Shown: positions 1 through 8,176 of the stretch, one piece after another
How positions within the stretch are numbered: the stretch's first letter is position 1
Layout: each line of letters starts with the position of its first letter
Assembly: GCA_019455105.1 (NCBI GenBank)
Contig: JACFMZ010000018.1
Coordinates: forward strand, 1-35,756
Direction of reading: 5' to 3'
Length of the DNA stretch: 35,756 bases
Source: Bacteroidota bacterium
GTDB taxonomy: Bacteria > Bacteroidota > Ignavibacteria > UBA10030 > UBA8401
Position numbers and translations under genes: made by a program
Notes under the pieces: generated by a model
Databases searched by the model: none
What the model was told of the DNA's origin: nothing
Seen by the model: the letters and a program-made list of their open reading frames with translations, nothing else

Positions 1-1109
1 TGCGTGCCGGGTAAAATGGTAACACCTTTTCGTAAATACGCAGGGCTGTCGAACTTTTGAAGATCGCGGTAGCCGCTGGGAATATGGTCAACAATTCCGC
101 GCGGACGCGGTGGCGGCGCTGTTCGTTCTGTATGTTGATTGCCGGTCGGTTTTTTGTTAAATCCGGTAGCAATAACCGTAACCATAATTTCATCGGTCAT
201 ATCTTCATCAATCACAACGCCGGCAATTACTTCAACTTCTTCGCCAGCGGCTTCATGAATAATACCGGTTGCTTCATCAACTTCATGCAGCGATAAATTT
301 GCGCCGCCGGTGATATTCACCAGAAGTTTTTGCGCACCGGAAATTGAAACACCTTCAAGCAGCGGTGAAGAAATAGCATAATTTGCTGCTGCTTCTGCGC
401 GGTTTTCTCCTGAAGCAACGCCGGAGCCCATCAGCGCATCTCCCATTTCACGCATTACTCTCCGCACATCGGCAAAGTCAACATTAATTAATCCGGGTAC
501 GGTGATAATATCAGAAATGCCGCGCGTGGCATTGTATAACACGGCATTAACAATTTCAAACGCTTCCGTAATCGGTGTTGCTTTCTCTACCACCGACAAT
601 AGACGCTGATTCGGAATAACAATTAATGTATCCACCTGCTTTTTTAATTCTTCAATTCCATATTCTGCCTGCGCCGTCCGCTTTTTCGATTCATGATTGA
701 ACGGTTTGGTTACAATACCAACAACCAACGCGCCTTGACTTTTTGCAATGTTGGCAACAATCGGCGCTGCGCCTGTTCCTGTTCCGCCTCCCATTCCTGC
801 CGTAATGAATACCATATCGCTGTTTGCTAAAGCGCGCGCAATTTCTTCTTTATCTTCTTCCGCCGCACGCTGTCCGATGGAAGGATCGGCGCCGGCACCG
901 AGACCTTTGGTAAGATTTTTTCCGATGCGGACTTTTGTTTCGGAATTATTTCGTTCCAAAGCTTGTGAATCGGTATTTATGGCAATAAAATCTACTCCAT
1001 TAAGTCCCCGTTTAATCATACTATGAACTGCATTTCCGCCTCCGCCGCCGACACCAACAATTCGGATTTTCGCACCTCCGTCAACCGGTTTATCAAATTC
1101 TATGGGCAT
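1..1109 (-). CDS. ftsZ: Cell division protein FtsZ (C-terminus cut by window edge)
   Basis: Tubulin-like GTPase that polymerises into the cytoplasmic Z ring and recruits the divisome. Translating the minus strand from the ATG at 1109 gives 369 residues without a stop. Visible are a glycine-rich N-terminal nucleotide-binding stretch (residues ~18-25), the tubulin signature GGGTGTG (107-113) and the T7-loop NVDFAD (209-214), which activates GTP hydrolysis in the neighbouring subunit. A low-complexity linker near residues 330-340 is followed by DSPAYLRKG, close to the end of the family, so only a short tail should be missing. The start is supported by AAGGAG five bases upstream. It is the last visible gene of the dcw cluster, 61 bases after ftsA. 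Identification is secure from motifs. Confidence 0.97.
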   Translation of the reverse strand, partial: MPIEFDKPVDGGAKIRIVGVGGGGGNAVHSMIKRGLNGVDFIAINTDSQALERNNSETKVRIGKNLTKGLGAGADPSIGQRAAEEDKEEIARALANSDMVFITAGMGGGTGTGAAPIVANIAKSQGALVVGIVTKPFNHESKKRTAQAEYGIEELKKQVDTLIVIPNQRLLSVVEKATPITEAFEIVNAVLYNATRGISDIITVPGLINVDFADVRRVMREMGDALMGSGVASGENRAEAAANYAISSPLLEGVSISGAQKLLVNITGGANLSLHEVDEATGIIHEAAGEEVEVIAGVVIDEDMTDEIMVTVIATGFNKKPTGNQHTERTAPPPRPRGIVDHIPSGYRDLQKFDSPAYLRKGVTILPGT

Positions 1110-1170
1110 AGTCGCTCCTTCTGTATTGTTTATGGTTTTGTGTTAATTTTTATTTCTAAAACTTTTTGAA

Positions 1171-2427
1171 CTAAAATTCTTTGAACCAATCTTTCATTTT
1201 TGTAAAGACACTTTTTACTCCGCCGGAAAGTTTTTTTTCCGTCTCGCCGATATTTCCGGTGATACCGCGCTGCTGTTTTTTTATCGCGTTCAACACCAGC
1301 CCGACTCCGGTAGCATACATTGGGTTTTCAATTTCTCTTACAAACCCGCCTTTAAATCCCCGCGGAATTCCCATCTTCACCGGCATGCCGAGAATTTCGC
1401 GCGTTAAGTCGGCGGCGCCTTTAATAAGCGAGCCTCCGCCGGTGAGCACAATACCTGCCGATAAATGTTTTTGATACGCAGAGCGTTTAATTTCCAACGC
1501 AACAATTTCTAAAATTTCTTCCATGCGGGGCTGAATAATCTGGCAGAGCATCCGCTGTTCAATGACCATCGGTTCGCGGCCGCCGATTCCCGGCAGCGTA
1601 ATCGGTTCGTTATCGGCAAGCGCCGGCAGATACGCATGACCGTATTGCAGTTTAATTTGTTCTGCCTGAGCGGCTAAAATTCCTAATCCGCGCCGAATAT
1701 CATCCGTAACTTTATTTCCGGCAATGCCGATAACGGCGGTATGCCGAATGGTATGATCGGAAAAGATGGCAAGGTCTGCCGTTCCGCCGCCGATATCAAG
1801 AAGGGCAACGCCGACTTCTTTTTCTTCATGTTCCAGCACGGCATTGGCGGAAGCAAATGGTTCCAGAACAATATCGCTGACGTTGACTTTTGCGCGCTGA
1901 ATGCATTTAATAATATTCTGAACGGCGGAAACCAGCCCGGTTACGATATGCACCGTGGCTTCCATGCGCAGCCCCGAAACTCCCACCGGGTCATAAATAC
2001 CGTCCTGCCCGTCAACAATAAATTCCTGCGGAATAACGTGAAGAATTTTTCTGTCCGGCGGAAGGAGAATTTTTTTCGTGTCTTCAATAAGGCGGTTCAC
2101 ATCGCCTTGCTTTATCGACTGATCGGCGCCGCTGATTGTTACAACGCCGCGGTTCTGAAAACTTTGAATATGATCGCCGGCAATTCCCGCCACCACATTT
2201 TGAATTTTCACGCCCGACTGTTGCTCGGCATCATAAATTGCGGCAGAAATGGAAGCGGCGGCTTTGTCGATATGCGTAATTACGCCGCGCGTTAATCCTT
2301 CCGATTTGCTTTTTCCGATACCGAGAATGTTAATTTCATTGTTTGCGCCGACGGAGGCAACAACGGCGCAGACTTTTGTCGTTCCAATATCAAGTCCGAC
2401 GTAAATATTTTCCATAGTATTACTCAT
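1171..2427 (-). CDS. ftsA: Cell division protein FtsA
   Basis: Actin-fold ATPase that tethers FtsZ filaments to the inner membrane and links them to later divisome proteins. The 418-residue product starts with the actin-type phosphate-1 loop GLDIGTTKVC (11-20). It carries the second phosphate loop LLDIGGGTADLAIF in the middle and an adenosine-binding VLTGGGSLIKG late in the chain. It ends in the amphipathic helix MKDWFKEF, the expected membrane-targeting sequence. The ATG overlaps the ftsQ stop as ATGA. An in-frame ATG four codons downstream (MENIYVGLD) is an alternative start. Length and motif order are normal for the family. Confidence 0.97.
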   Translation of the reverse strand: MSNTMENIYVGLDIGTTKVCAVVASVGANNEINILGIGKSKSEGLTRGVITHIDKAAASISAAIYDAEQQSGVKIQNVVAGIAGDHIQSFQNRGVVTISGADQSIKQGDVNRLIEDTKKILLPPDRKILHVIPQEFIVDGQDGIYDPVGVSGLRMEATVHIVTGLVSAVQNIIKCIQRAKVNVSDIVLEPFASANAVLEHEEKEVGVALLDIGGGTADLAIFSDHTIRHTAVIGIAGNKVTDDIRRGLGILAAQAEQIKLQYGHAYLPALADNEPITLPGIGGREPMVIEQRMLCQIIQPRMEEILEIVALEIKRSAYQKHLSAGIVLTGGGSLIKGAADLTREILGMPVKMGIPRGFKGGFVREIENPMYATGVGLVLNAIKKQQRGITGNIGETEKKLSGGVKSVFTKMKDWFKEF

Positions 2428-3221
2428 AACGATGAATTATAATTTGATAGAATAACCTGCTCTTCATACCGAAGATCGATATAACGAATATTTTTTGTCT
2501 CCATTCTGCTGACTACCTGTTTCCAAAATTCGTTCAGCTTTGCCATTTTCTTCACAACATCTCCCTGTCCGAAAATAATCGGCACAGCGCTTTCAAAAGA
2601 GTACAAAATAATATCATGCCCTTTACGTAAATGTATTTCCGAAATGCGGTGATACAGTTCTTCATTAATCAGATACGAAGCGCGGATAATTTCCAGCGCC
2701 GTTTGAATATCTGTATTGGTAATTTTCATTCCGGGCTTTAACTCAGAAGCCGTATCAACTCCGCTGATAACAGGAATATCGTATGTTTCCTGCGTTACGG
2801 AATACGGAAGAATAACTCCTTCATTATCTACGTAATACGTTTTGTCCTGATTTTTTACAACCAGAATTGCCGAGGGCTGGCGCTCTTCAATAAGAACGCG
2901 CAGCGACGAAGGAGCATCCCGTTTTACCGTAACGTTTTTGACATACGCATTATTTAAAATATTTTTTCGTATCACGGCTAAATCAATATCATACATCATG
3001 GCATGAGCCGGAAGCTGCATAATTTGCAAAACATCTTCGCGGGAAAGAATTGCCGTTCCGTCAATAATAATTTGACGCACCGGCACATGGTCTTCCCAAT
3101 TTGTTTTGAAGAAAAAAAACAAAAGAAGCATACCAACCAGCGCGGCAAAGGAAAGATAGACGCGCTTTCCATGACGCTCTTCTTCGGGTTCAATAGTTAT
3201 CGTTTCATGTTCGTTCTGCAT
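2424..3221 (-). CDS. ftsQ: Cell division protein FtsQ/DivIB
   Basis: Bitopic divisome protein that bridges cytoplasmic and periplasmic assembly with FtsL and FtsB partners. The 265-residue product has a charged cytoplasmic tail (1-20), one transmembrane helix (~22-40) and a periplasmic POTRA-type region from about residue 47 (VPVRQIIIDG...LSREDVLQIM). A beta domain ending near IRYIDLRYEEQVIL follows. FtsQ is poorly conserved, so the call rests on this architecture plus its place between murC (9 bases upstream) and ftsA (4-base overlap). The POTRA-like segment and the IRYIDLRY ending are typical of the family. Confidence 0.93.
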   Translation of the reverse strand: MQNEHETITIEPEEERHGKRVYLSFAALVGMLLLFFFFKTNWEDHVPVRQIIIDGTAILSREDVLQIMQLPAHAMMYDIDLAVIRKNILNNAYVKNVTVKRDAPSSLRVLIEERQPSAILVVKNQDKTYYVDNEGVILPYSVTQETYDIPVISGVDTASELKPGMKITNTDIQTALEIIRASYLINEELYHRISEIHLRKGHDIILYSFESAVPIIFGQGDVVKKMAKLNEFWKQVVSRMETKNIRYIDLRYEEQVILSNYNSSL

Positions 3222-3230
3222 TGCCTGTGT

Positions 3231-4610
3231 TTATGCCTGTAGTTCTTTTAAAAATTGTTCGCCGAATTTCCAGATATCGCCCGCGCCCATGGTAATAACA
3301 ATATCGCCGGACTTGGTAATTTTTTTCAAATACGCCGGAACATCTTCTTTCTTCTGCACGTAATGAACATTCTTATGCCCGTACTGTTTTGCCGCCTGCA
3401 CAATCAGTTCGCCGGTAACGCCTTGAATCGGTTCTTCGCGCGCCGGATAGATATCCGTAACAACCAAAACATCGGCAAGCAAAAATGCTTTTCCGAACTC
3501 TTCGTAAAAATCTCTTGTGCGGGAATACAAATGCGGTTGAAACACACAGACAACGCGCTTTCTCCATCCGGATTTTACGCCGCTTAATATTGCGCGGCAT
3601 TCCGTCGGGTGATGCGCATAATCATCATACACCGCAATGCCCTTCGCTTCTCCTTTTTTCTCCCAGCGCCGGTACACGCCGGAAAATTTTTCTATGCCCG
3701 CTTTTGCTTTTTTAAAAGGAACACCAAGTTCCAGCCCGACGGCGATTGCGGCAAGAGCGTTCTGCACATTATGTTTTCCGGGAATTTGCAGCGTTACTGT
3801 GCCGAGTTCTTCATAACCGCGGACAACGGTGAATGTTGTTGTATTTTCTTTATGAAGAATATCCACTGCCTGCAAATCTGCCTGCGGCGTTAATCCGTAC
3901 GAAATAATTTTTTTCTTCCGCAGTTGGGGAATAATATCCTGCAGCGCCGGCTCATCCAAGCAGAGCACAACAAAACCGTAAAACGGAACCTTATTTGCAA
4001 ACTGAATAAACGCTCCTTTAATATCTTCCAAATCGCGGTAGCAGTCGAGATGATCGGTTTCCAGCGTTGTCAGCACGGCAACAGTCGGCGTAATGGAAAG
4101 AAACGAGCGGTCAAATTCATCCGCTTCAACCACAATAAATTCACCTTTTCCCAAACGAGCATTGGTTCCGCCGAGTCCGCTCAATTTTCCGCCGACAATA
4201 ACCGTCGGGTCAAGCCCTCCTTCCATTAATACCAGAGAGACCATGGAGGTAGTGGTGGTTTTTCCATGTGTGCCGGCAATACCGACGCCGTATTTTAAGC
4301 GCATCACTTCGGCAAGCATTTCAGCGCGGCGCACAATCGGAATTTTTCTGCGCAGGGCTTCCTGCACTTCCGGATTTTCTGAAATAACCGCCGATGAATA
4401 CACAACCGTATCAACATCATCGGCAATATTTTCCGCTTTATGTCCTTCGTAAATAACGGCGCCGAGCTGTTGAAGCCGCTCCGTAACATCGCTGAGCGAG
4501 CGATCCGACCCGCTGATATGAAATCCCTGATCGAGCAGAATTTCCGCAATGCCGCTCATGCCGATTCCGCCGATACCTACAAAGTGTAATTTTTTAATTG
4601 ATGAAAACAT
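3231..4610 (-). CDS. murC: UDP-N-acetylmuramate--L-alanine ligase MurC
   Basis: Cytoplasmic ATP-dependent ligase that adds L-alanine to UDP-MurNAc, the first peptide step of peptidoglycan precursor synthesis. The 459-residue protein shows the N-terminal UDP-binding GIGGIGMSGIAEIL, the ATP P-loop GTHGKTTTT (113-120), the central-domain EADEFDRSFL and C-terminal DDYAHHPTE, all diagnostic of MurC rather than MurD/E/F. The ATG at 4610 gives the expected family N-terminus. No murB or ddl follows, unlike many dcw clusters. Upstream neighbours are two non-canonical genes rather than murG directly. Confidence 0.98.
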   Translation of the reverse strand: MFSSIKKLHFVGIGGIGMSGIAEILLDQGFHISGSDRSLSDVTERLQQLGAVIYEGHKAENIADDVDTVVYSSAVISENPEVQEALRRKIPIVRRAEMLAEVMRLKYGVGIAGTHGKTTTTSMVSLVLMEGGLDPTVIVGGKLSGLGGTNARLGKGEFIVVEADEFDRSFLSITPTVAVLTTLETDHLDCYRDLEDIKGAFIQFANKVPFYGFVVLCLDEPALQDIIPQLRKKKIISYGLTPQADLQAVDILHKENTTTFTVVRGYEELGTVTLQIPGKHNVQNALAAIAVGLELGVPFKKAKAGIEKFSGVYRRWEKKGEAKGIAVYDDYAHHPTECRAILSGVKSGWRKRVVCVFQPHLYSRTRDFYEEFGKAFLLADVLVVTDIYPAREEPIQGVTGELIVQAAKQYGHKNVHYVQKKEDVPAYLKKITKSGDIVITMGAGDIWKFGEQFLKELQA

Positions 4611-4615
4611 ATTCG

Positions 4616-5104
4616 TTATTTTTTTGTCTTTAATTGAAACCGACGGCGGCGCTTCGGAACCTGCGCGGCAATCTGTTCCATCAGTTTTACTAATTCTCTA
4701 TCCCGTTCGTATCTGCCCACGCGAAGCCGGAATGTTCTTCTTCTTCCTTTCGGCTTAATCATCACAATTTGGTGTCTGCCGGCTGTTTGTACGCCCCGCT
4801 CTTTGCCGATATACATCCACTCAATTTCTGAAATTTTTATTTCGTGATGCGCAAAGCGATGCCGGAAATGAATCGCCTCATCGGTGATAATTATTTTTCT
4901 GTTCCGAAACCGGTTGAGCAGCAGCAGCACAAAGGACATGGCAACAAAAAATACAATGATATATAAAAGCGAATCTTCCAGCACCACCGTCATGCTGTTC
5001 TTAAAAAACGATGCGCGTATGCCGATATAGAGTATCAGCGTTACGAGATAAATGAGCGCCTGCTGATAATAAAAATCTAATTTATATTTAAATTCGTGTG
5101 TCAC
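4616..5104 (-). CDS. Two-helix membrane protein with PH-like cytoplasmic domain
   Basis: I do not recognise a named family. The 162-residue product has two hydrophobic helices (~16-33 and ~45-63). A basic, soluble C-terminal part follows: beta-rich segments such as RKIIITDEAIHFRHRF and a strongly basic tail (PKRRRRFQLKTKK). Two helices followed by a turn-rich beta segment beginning 'I-x-I-T-D-E' resemble bacterial PH (bPH2/YdbS-like) membrane proteins, but this is inference. The start is GTG, overlapping the TAG stop of the upstream gene (TAGTG), so the two are probably translationally coupled. It ends 5 bases before murC. Its place inside the dcw operon suggests an envelope or division role that the sequence cannot prove. 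Confidence 0.8.
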   Translation of the reverse strand: MTHEFKYKLDFYYQQALIYLVTLILYIGIRASFFKNSMTVVLEDSLLYIIVFFVAMSFVLLLLNRFRNRKIIITDEAIHFRHRFAHHEIKISEIEWMYIGKERGVQTAGRHQIVMIKPKGRRRTFRLRVGRYERDRELVKLMEQIAAQVPKRRRRFQLKTKK

Positions 5105-5718
5105 TACAATACTTGTTGGCCGTTTTTATAAACCTCTTCCGATGTTACATTGCCGAGACTGTCCCACTTCTTCCACATGCCGTTTAATTTGCCGTTAAAA
5201 TATTCCGCCTGATATTGAATTTTTCCGTTCGGATAAAAAACAATTTCGGTAGTTTTCGTCTGGTCGTTCACAATAAACATTGTCGGTCTTCCGTCTTCAT
5301 CGTAATATTCCCATTGACGGATTTGCGTCCCTTCTTTCTTTTTTAAATGCCCGTTCTCATAATATTCTTCTTCATAGTATTGAATCTGACCGTTTTCAAC
5401 CCACTGCTCAATCTGATTTTTTTTATTTCCGTTAGGGAAGTAACTGATATATTGATAAGATTTTCCGGATGAATCCGTCACATAATATTCAGATTTCTTT
5501 ACACCATTTCTGTAAAATCCAAGCGCTTTTACGGTTTTACCGTTTCGGAAATATCGCTCAACCGAAATATCGCCGTAGGCAACCGAGCGCTCGGTCTCGA
5601 GCGAAATTGTATTCTTCATATGATTTCTCTGGCTGATATTCCGAACAAAAAGAAAACCGCCGACAACCGTGAGAAATATTATTATTAACAACAAAACAGA
5701 TGTTATGTGTAACTTCAT
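5104..5718 (-). CDS. Membrane-anchored MORN-like (YwqK-type) repeat protein
   Basis: The 204-residue product has one N-terminal transmembrane helix (~7-25) and no lipobox cysteine, so it is probably anchored with its C-terminal part in the periplasm. The rest is a run of about eight short degenerate repeats of the form Y-x-x-N-G-x, for example FYRNGVKKSEYY, YFPNGNKKNQIEQW, FYPNGKIQYQAEYF and VYKNGQQVL. This is the MORN-variant pattern of proteins often labelled 'YwqK family antitoxin'. The label comes from homologues, and nothing here shows a toxin. A clear GGAGG four bases upstream supports the ATG. It opens the second half of the cluster after a 180-base spacer and overlaps the next gene by one base. 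Confidence 0.82.
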   Translation of the reverse strand: MKLHITSVLLLIIIFLTVVGGFLFVRNISQRNHMKNTISLETERSVAYGDISVERYFRNGKTVKALGFYRNGVKKSEYYVTDSSGKSYQYISYFPNGNKKNQIEQWVENGQIQYYEEEYYENGHLKKKEGTQIRQWEYYDEDGRPTMFIVNDQTKTTEIVFYPNGKIQYQAEYFNGKLNGMWKKWDSLGNVTSEEVYKNGQQVL

Positions 5719-5803
5719 GATTCCTCCCTATAGTATGACAACCTCTCAAAAATATTTATTTTATTTCGACACTCTGAGTTCCCCGATTAACCCTGTGTCG
5801 TCT

Positions 5804-5833
5804 GTTAAAACATGCAGTGTGCTACTGTTTAAC
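5804..5833. repeat. Imperfect inverted repeat in the murG/MORN-gene spacer
   Basis: GTTAAA (5804-5809) pairs with TTTAAC (5828-5833), and CAGT (5815-5818) pairs with ACTG (5824-5827) around a 5-base loop. A 5-base bulge lies on one side. It sits in the 180-base spacer that separates murG from the two non-canonical genes. It could be a leader hairpin or protein site, and chance is possible for a structure this short. Confidence 0.35.
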
Positions 5834-5860
5834 GAAGCTTTATTCAAACTCTTTCGCATA

Positions 5861-5897
5861 AAGAAAATATTTTCTGCCGAGTGAAAAATATTTTCTT
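5861..5897 (-). terminator. AT-rich inverted repeat immediately after murG
   Basis: Two perfect 13-base arms, AAGAAAATATTTT (5861-5873) and AAAATATTTTCTT (5885-5897), flank an 11-base loop and end one base from the murG stop codon. The stem is almost all A/T and no clear T-run follows on the transcript strand. It is a weak terminator or mRNA 3'-end/processing hairpin at best. It marks a possible break or attenuation point between the murG half and the murC half of the cluster. Confidence 0.45.
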
Positions 5898-5898
5898 T

Positions 5899-6993
5899 TC
5901 AATTCTTTATCATAGAAAGAATTTTTTCTGCAATTTCTTTGCCGGCATTCGGTCTCCCTAATTCTTTGCTCTTCTCGCTCATTCTCTCCAGCGCTTGGTC
6001 GTCGGAAATTAACTGCTGAACGGTGTTGAGTAATTTGCCGTCTAACTCTTTGTCGTCAATCAAAACTGCGGCGCCGCTTTCCACCATTGTCTTTGCATTT
6101 AAGAACTGATGATTTGCCGCCGCATGCGGATACGGAATAAGAATTGCCGGTTTACCGACCCGTGTTAATTCCGCCAGTGTTGTTGCACCGGCGCGGCTGA
6201 TGACAACATCCGATGCCGCATACGAAAATTCCATGTGCTCGATATACTTCATAAGTTTAATATTCGGATGATGCTGCACCATCGGCAGCGACGACCAATC
6301 GCTTTCTCCCGTCTGCCAAATCACCTGAATGTCGTTTTCCACTGCCCATGAAACTATTTTCGGCATTGCTTTATTAATTGACTGCGCGCCTAAACTTCCG
6401 CCGAAAGCAAACAATGTTTTTTTTGCCGGAGAAAGCTGCAGTTCAGCGCAGGCTCTCTCTCGTGTTATGCTGCTCAAAATTTCCCGCGTCGGATTTCCAA
6501 GAAGTTCTGTCGTTGAGGTTTTCTTCAGCCATTGTTTCGTAATTTCAAAGGTGATAAAAACCTTGTTGACTCTTCCCGCCAGCAGGCGCGTTGTTACGCC
6601 GGGAAAACTATTGCTCTCATGAATCGCCGTCGGAATTCCGAGAAACGACGCTGCAAATAATACCGGTCCGCAGACGTAACCCCCGGTTCCAATTACCGCC
6701 TGAGGTTTAACTTTTCGTATGAGAAAGAACGACTGCAACAACGAAACAATCACTTTCAGCGGAAAAAGAATATTCCTGAGTTTCATTCTTCGGTGAAAAC
6801 CACTGATCCAAAGAGGATAAAATTCATATCCTTTTTGCGGAACAACCCTCGCTTCAATTTTTTTCTTTGTTCCGGCAAACACAAAACGCGTTTGGGGCTT
6901 TATGTGTTGTATCTCTTCGGCAATTGCTATTGCAGGATACAAATGCCCGCCTGTTCCGCCTCCCGCAAATAAAATTGTCAAAGGACGGCTCAT
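5899..6993 (-). CDS. murG: UDP-GlcNAc:lipid I GlcNAc transferase MurG
   Basis: Peripheral membrane glycosyltransferase (GT28) that converts lipid I to lipid II on the cytoplasmic face. The 364-residue chain carries the N-terminal loop GGGTGGHLYPA (11-21), a middle GSLGAQSINKAMP and the donor-binding segment VISRAGATTLAELTRVGKPAILIPYP. These are the standard MurG signatures, at normal length. It starts one base after the ftsW stop. The nearest downstream gene is 180 bases away, the largest gap within the cluster. Confidence 0.98.
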   Translation of the reverse strand: MSRPLTILFAGGGTGGHLYPAIAIAEEIQHIKPQTRFVFAGTKKKIEARVVPQKGYEFYPLWISGFHRRMKLRNILFPLKVIVSLLQSFFLIRKVKPQAVIGTGGYVCGPVLFAASFLGIPTAIHESNSFPGVTTRLLAGRVNKVFITFEITKQWLKKTSTTELLGNPTREILSSITRERACAELQLSPAKKTLFAFGGSLGAQSINKAMPKIVSWAVENDIQVIWQTGESDWSSLPMVQHHPNIKLMKYIEHMEFSYAASDVVISRAGATTLAELTRVGKPAILIPYPHAAANHQFLNAKTMVESGAAVLIDDKELDGKLLNTVQQLISDDQALERMSEKSKELGRPNAGKEIAEKILSMIKN

Positions 6994-6994
6994 G

Positions 6995-8176
6995 CTAATA
7001 CACTCTGCCGACTGCCGGTTCTTGTTCTACGGAAACAACAGCCGGCTGCTCGCTTATGCGCGGGTGTAAATCGGTCTGCGAAGAAATATTCAACAGTACG
7101 CCGATAGCATAACAGGATGAAATAATTGCTGTTCCTCCGTAACTTACAAAAGGCATCGGCACGCCGGTTGTCGGCACAAGCCCGAGTGTTACCAGCGTAT
7201 TTGCCAGTGCATACAACACAATTGTTGTTGTTATTCCGATAGCTAAAAATTTTCCAAAATCATCCGGAGCGTATTTTGCAATCCGCAGCCCGCGTGATAA
7301 AATGAGCAGAAAAATCAGCAAGAACAGTACCGTGCCGATAATTCCGTACTCTTCGCCCACAATGGAAAAAATAAAATCACCGTACGATTCCGGAAGAAAC
7401 AAATCTCGCTGTTTGCTCATTCCCATTCCGACGCCGAAAATTCCACCGTTGCCGAATCCGATAATTCCCTGCAGAAGCTGATAATTATCTTTTGCGGCAA
7501 TGCCTGAATCATCATTGGCAAACCCGATATACGAAAGAATTCGTTTCATCCGGTACGGCGCGCTGATCATATACACCACCAGTGCCGGAAGCAGCGCCGA
7601 AAGCGAAAGCAGCACATGCTTTAACCGCGCTCCGCCGATAAAAATCATTAACATACCGAGCACGCAAATTATTGCTCCGGTAGAAAAATTCGGCTGAATC
7701 ATTACCAGCACAACAACAAGCCCAACCCAGAAAAGAAGCGGAACAAATCCTTTTTTAAAATCTTGCAGTTTCGTTCCTTTCGAAGAAAGTAATGTTGCCA
7801 GGTGAAAGATTAACGCAAACTTTGCTACTTCGGAAGGCTGTAAATTGACTCCGCCTGTTGAAATCCATCGCACGGCTCCTTTTGCTTCACTGCCGGCTAT
7901 GCGTGTAACAATAAGCAGCACAACCGCGCCGAGTAAAACCCAGAGTGTCAACGGTTTATATTTCCGATAATCAATATTGATGGCAAAAAACATTACCACA
8001 AAACCAATCAGCACTTTCACGATATGTTTGTTCACAAGCCCTGCCGCCGACCGGATATGCGGATTATTTAACGCCCATGATGATGAGGCGGAATACACCA
8101 CAACAATACTCGAGACAAGTAAGAACAACACCACAATTAGAATCATTCTGTCAATATGATTTTTTCGCGACGCCAT
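6995..8176 (-). CDS. ftsW: Lipid II polymerase FtsW (SEDS family)
   Basis: Polytopic inner-membrane SEDS glycosyltransferase that polymerises lipid II at the septum with FtsI. The 393 residues contain about ten hydrophobic helices. Family landmarks include LQPSEVAKFALI in the first half, GFGNGGIFGVGMGMSKQRD and FLPESYGDFIFSIVGEE in the large periplasmic region, and GVPMPFVSYGG near the C-terminus. RodA shares the fold, but the position between murD and murG in a dcw cluster favours FtsW. Its ATG overlaps the murD stop (TAATG). Confidence 0.96.
   Translation of the reverse strand: MASRKNHIDRMILIVVLFLLVSSIVVVYSASSSWALNNPHIRSAAGLVNKHIVKVLIGFVVMFFAINIDYRKYKPLTLWVLLGAVVLLIVTRIAGSEAKGAVRWISTGGVNLQPSEVAKFALIFHLATLLSSKGTKLQDFKKGFVPLLFWVGLVVVLVMIQPNFSTGAIICVLGMLMIFIGGARLKHVLLSLSALLPALVVYMISAPYRMKRILSYIGFANDDSGIAAKDNYQLLQGIIGFGNGGIFGVGMGMSKQRDLFLPESYGDFIFSIVGEEYGIIGTVLFLLIFLLILSRGLRIAKYAPDDFGKFLAIGITTTIVLYALANTLVTLGLVPTTGVPMPFVSYGGTAIISSCYAIGVLLNISSQTDLHPRISEQPAVVSVEQEPAVGRVY

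Noticed and set aside
748-1026. Plus-strand open frame over the start of ftsZ
   Set aside because: It is antisense to the GTPase domain of ftsZ. The real gene runs the other way and is open to the left edge of the window.
1741-2295. 184-codon open frame on the plus strand
   Set aside because: It lies wholly antisense to ftsA, whose motifs are unmistakable. The predicted product has no recognisable domain and a composition typical of an opposite-strand shadow.
5104-5718. Toxin-antitoxin system suggested by the YwqK-type repeats
   Set aside because: The partner gene is a two-helix membrane protein with no toxin features. The antitoxin name in this repeat family is mostly carried over from automated annotation.
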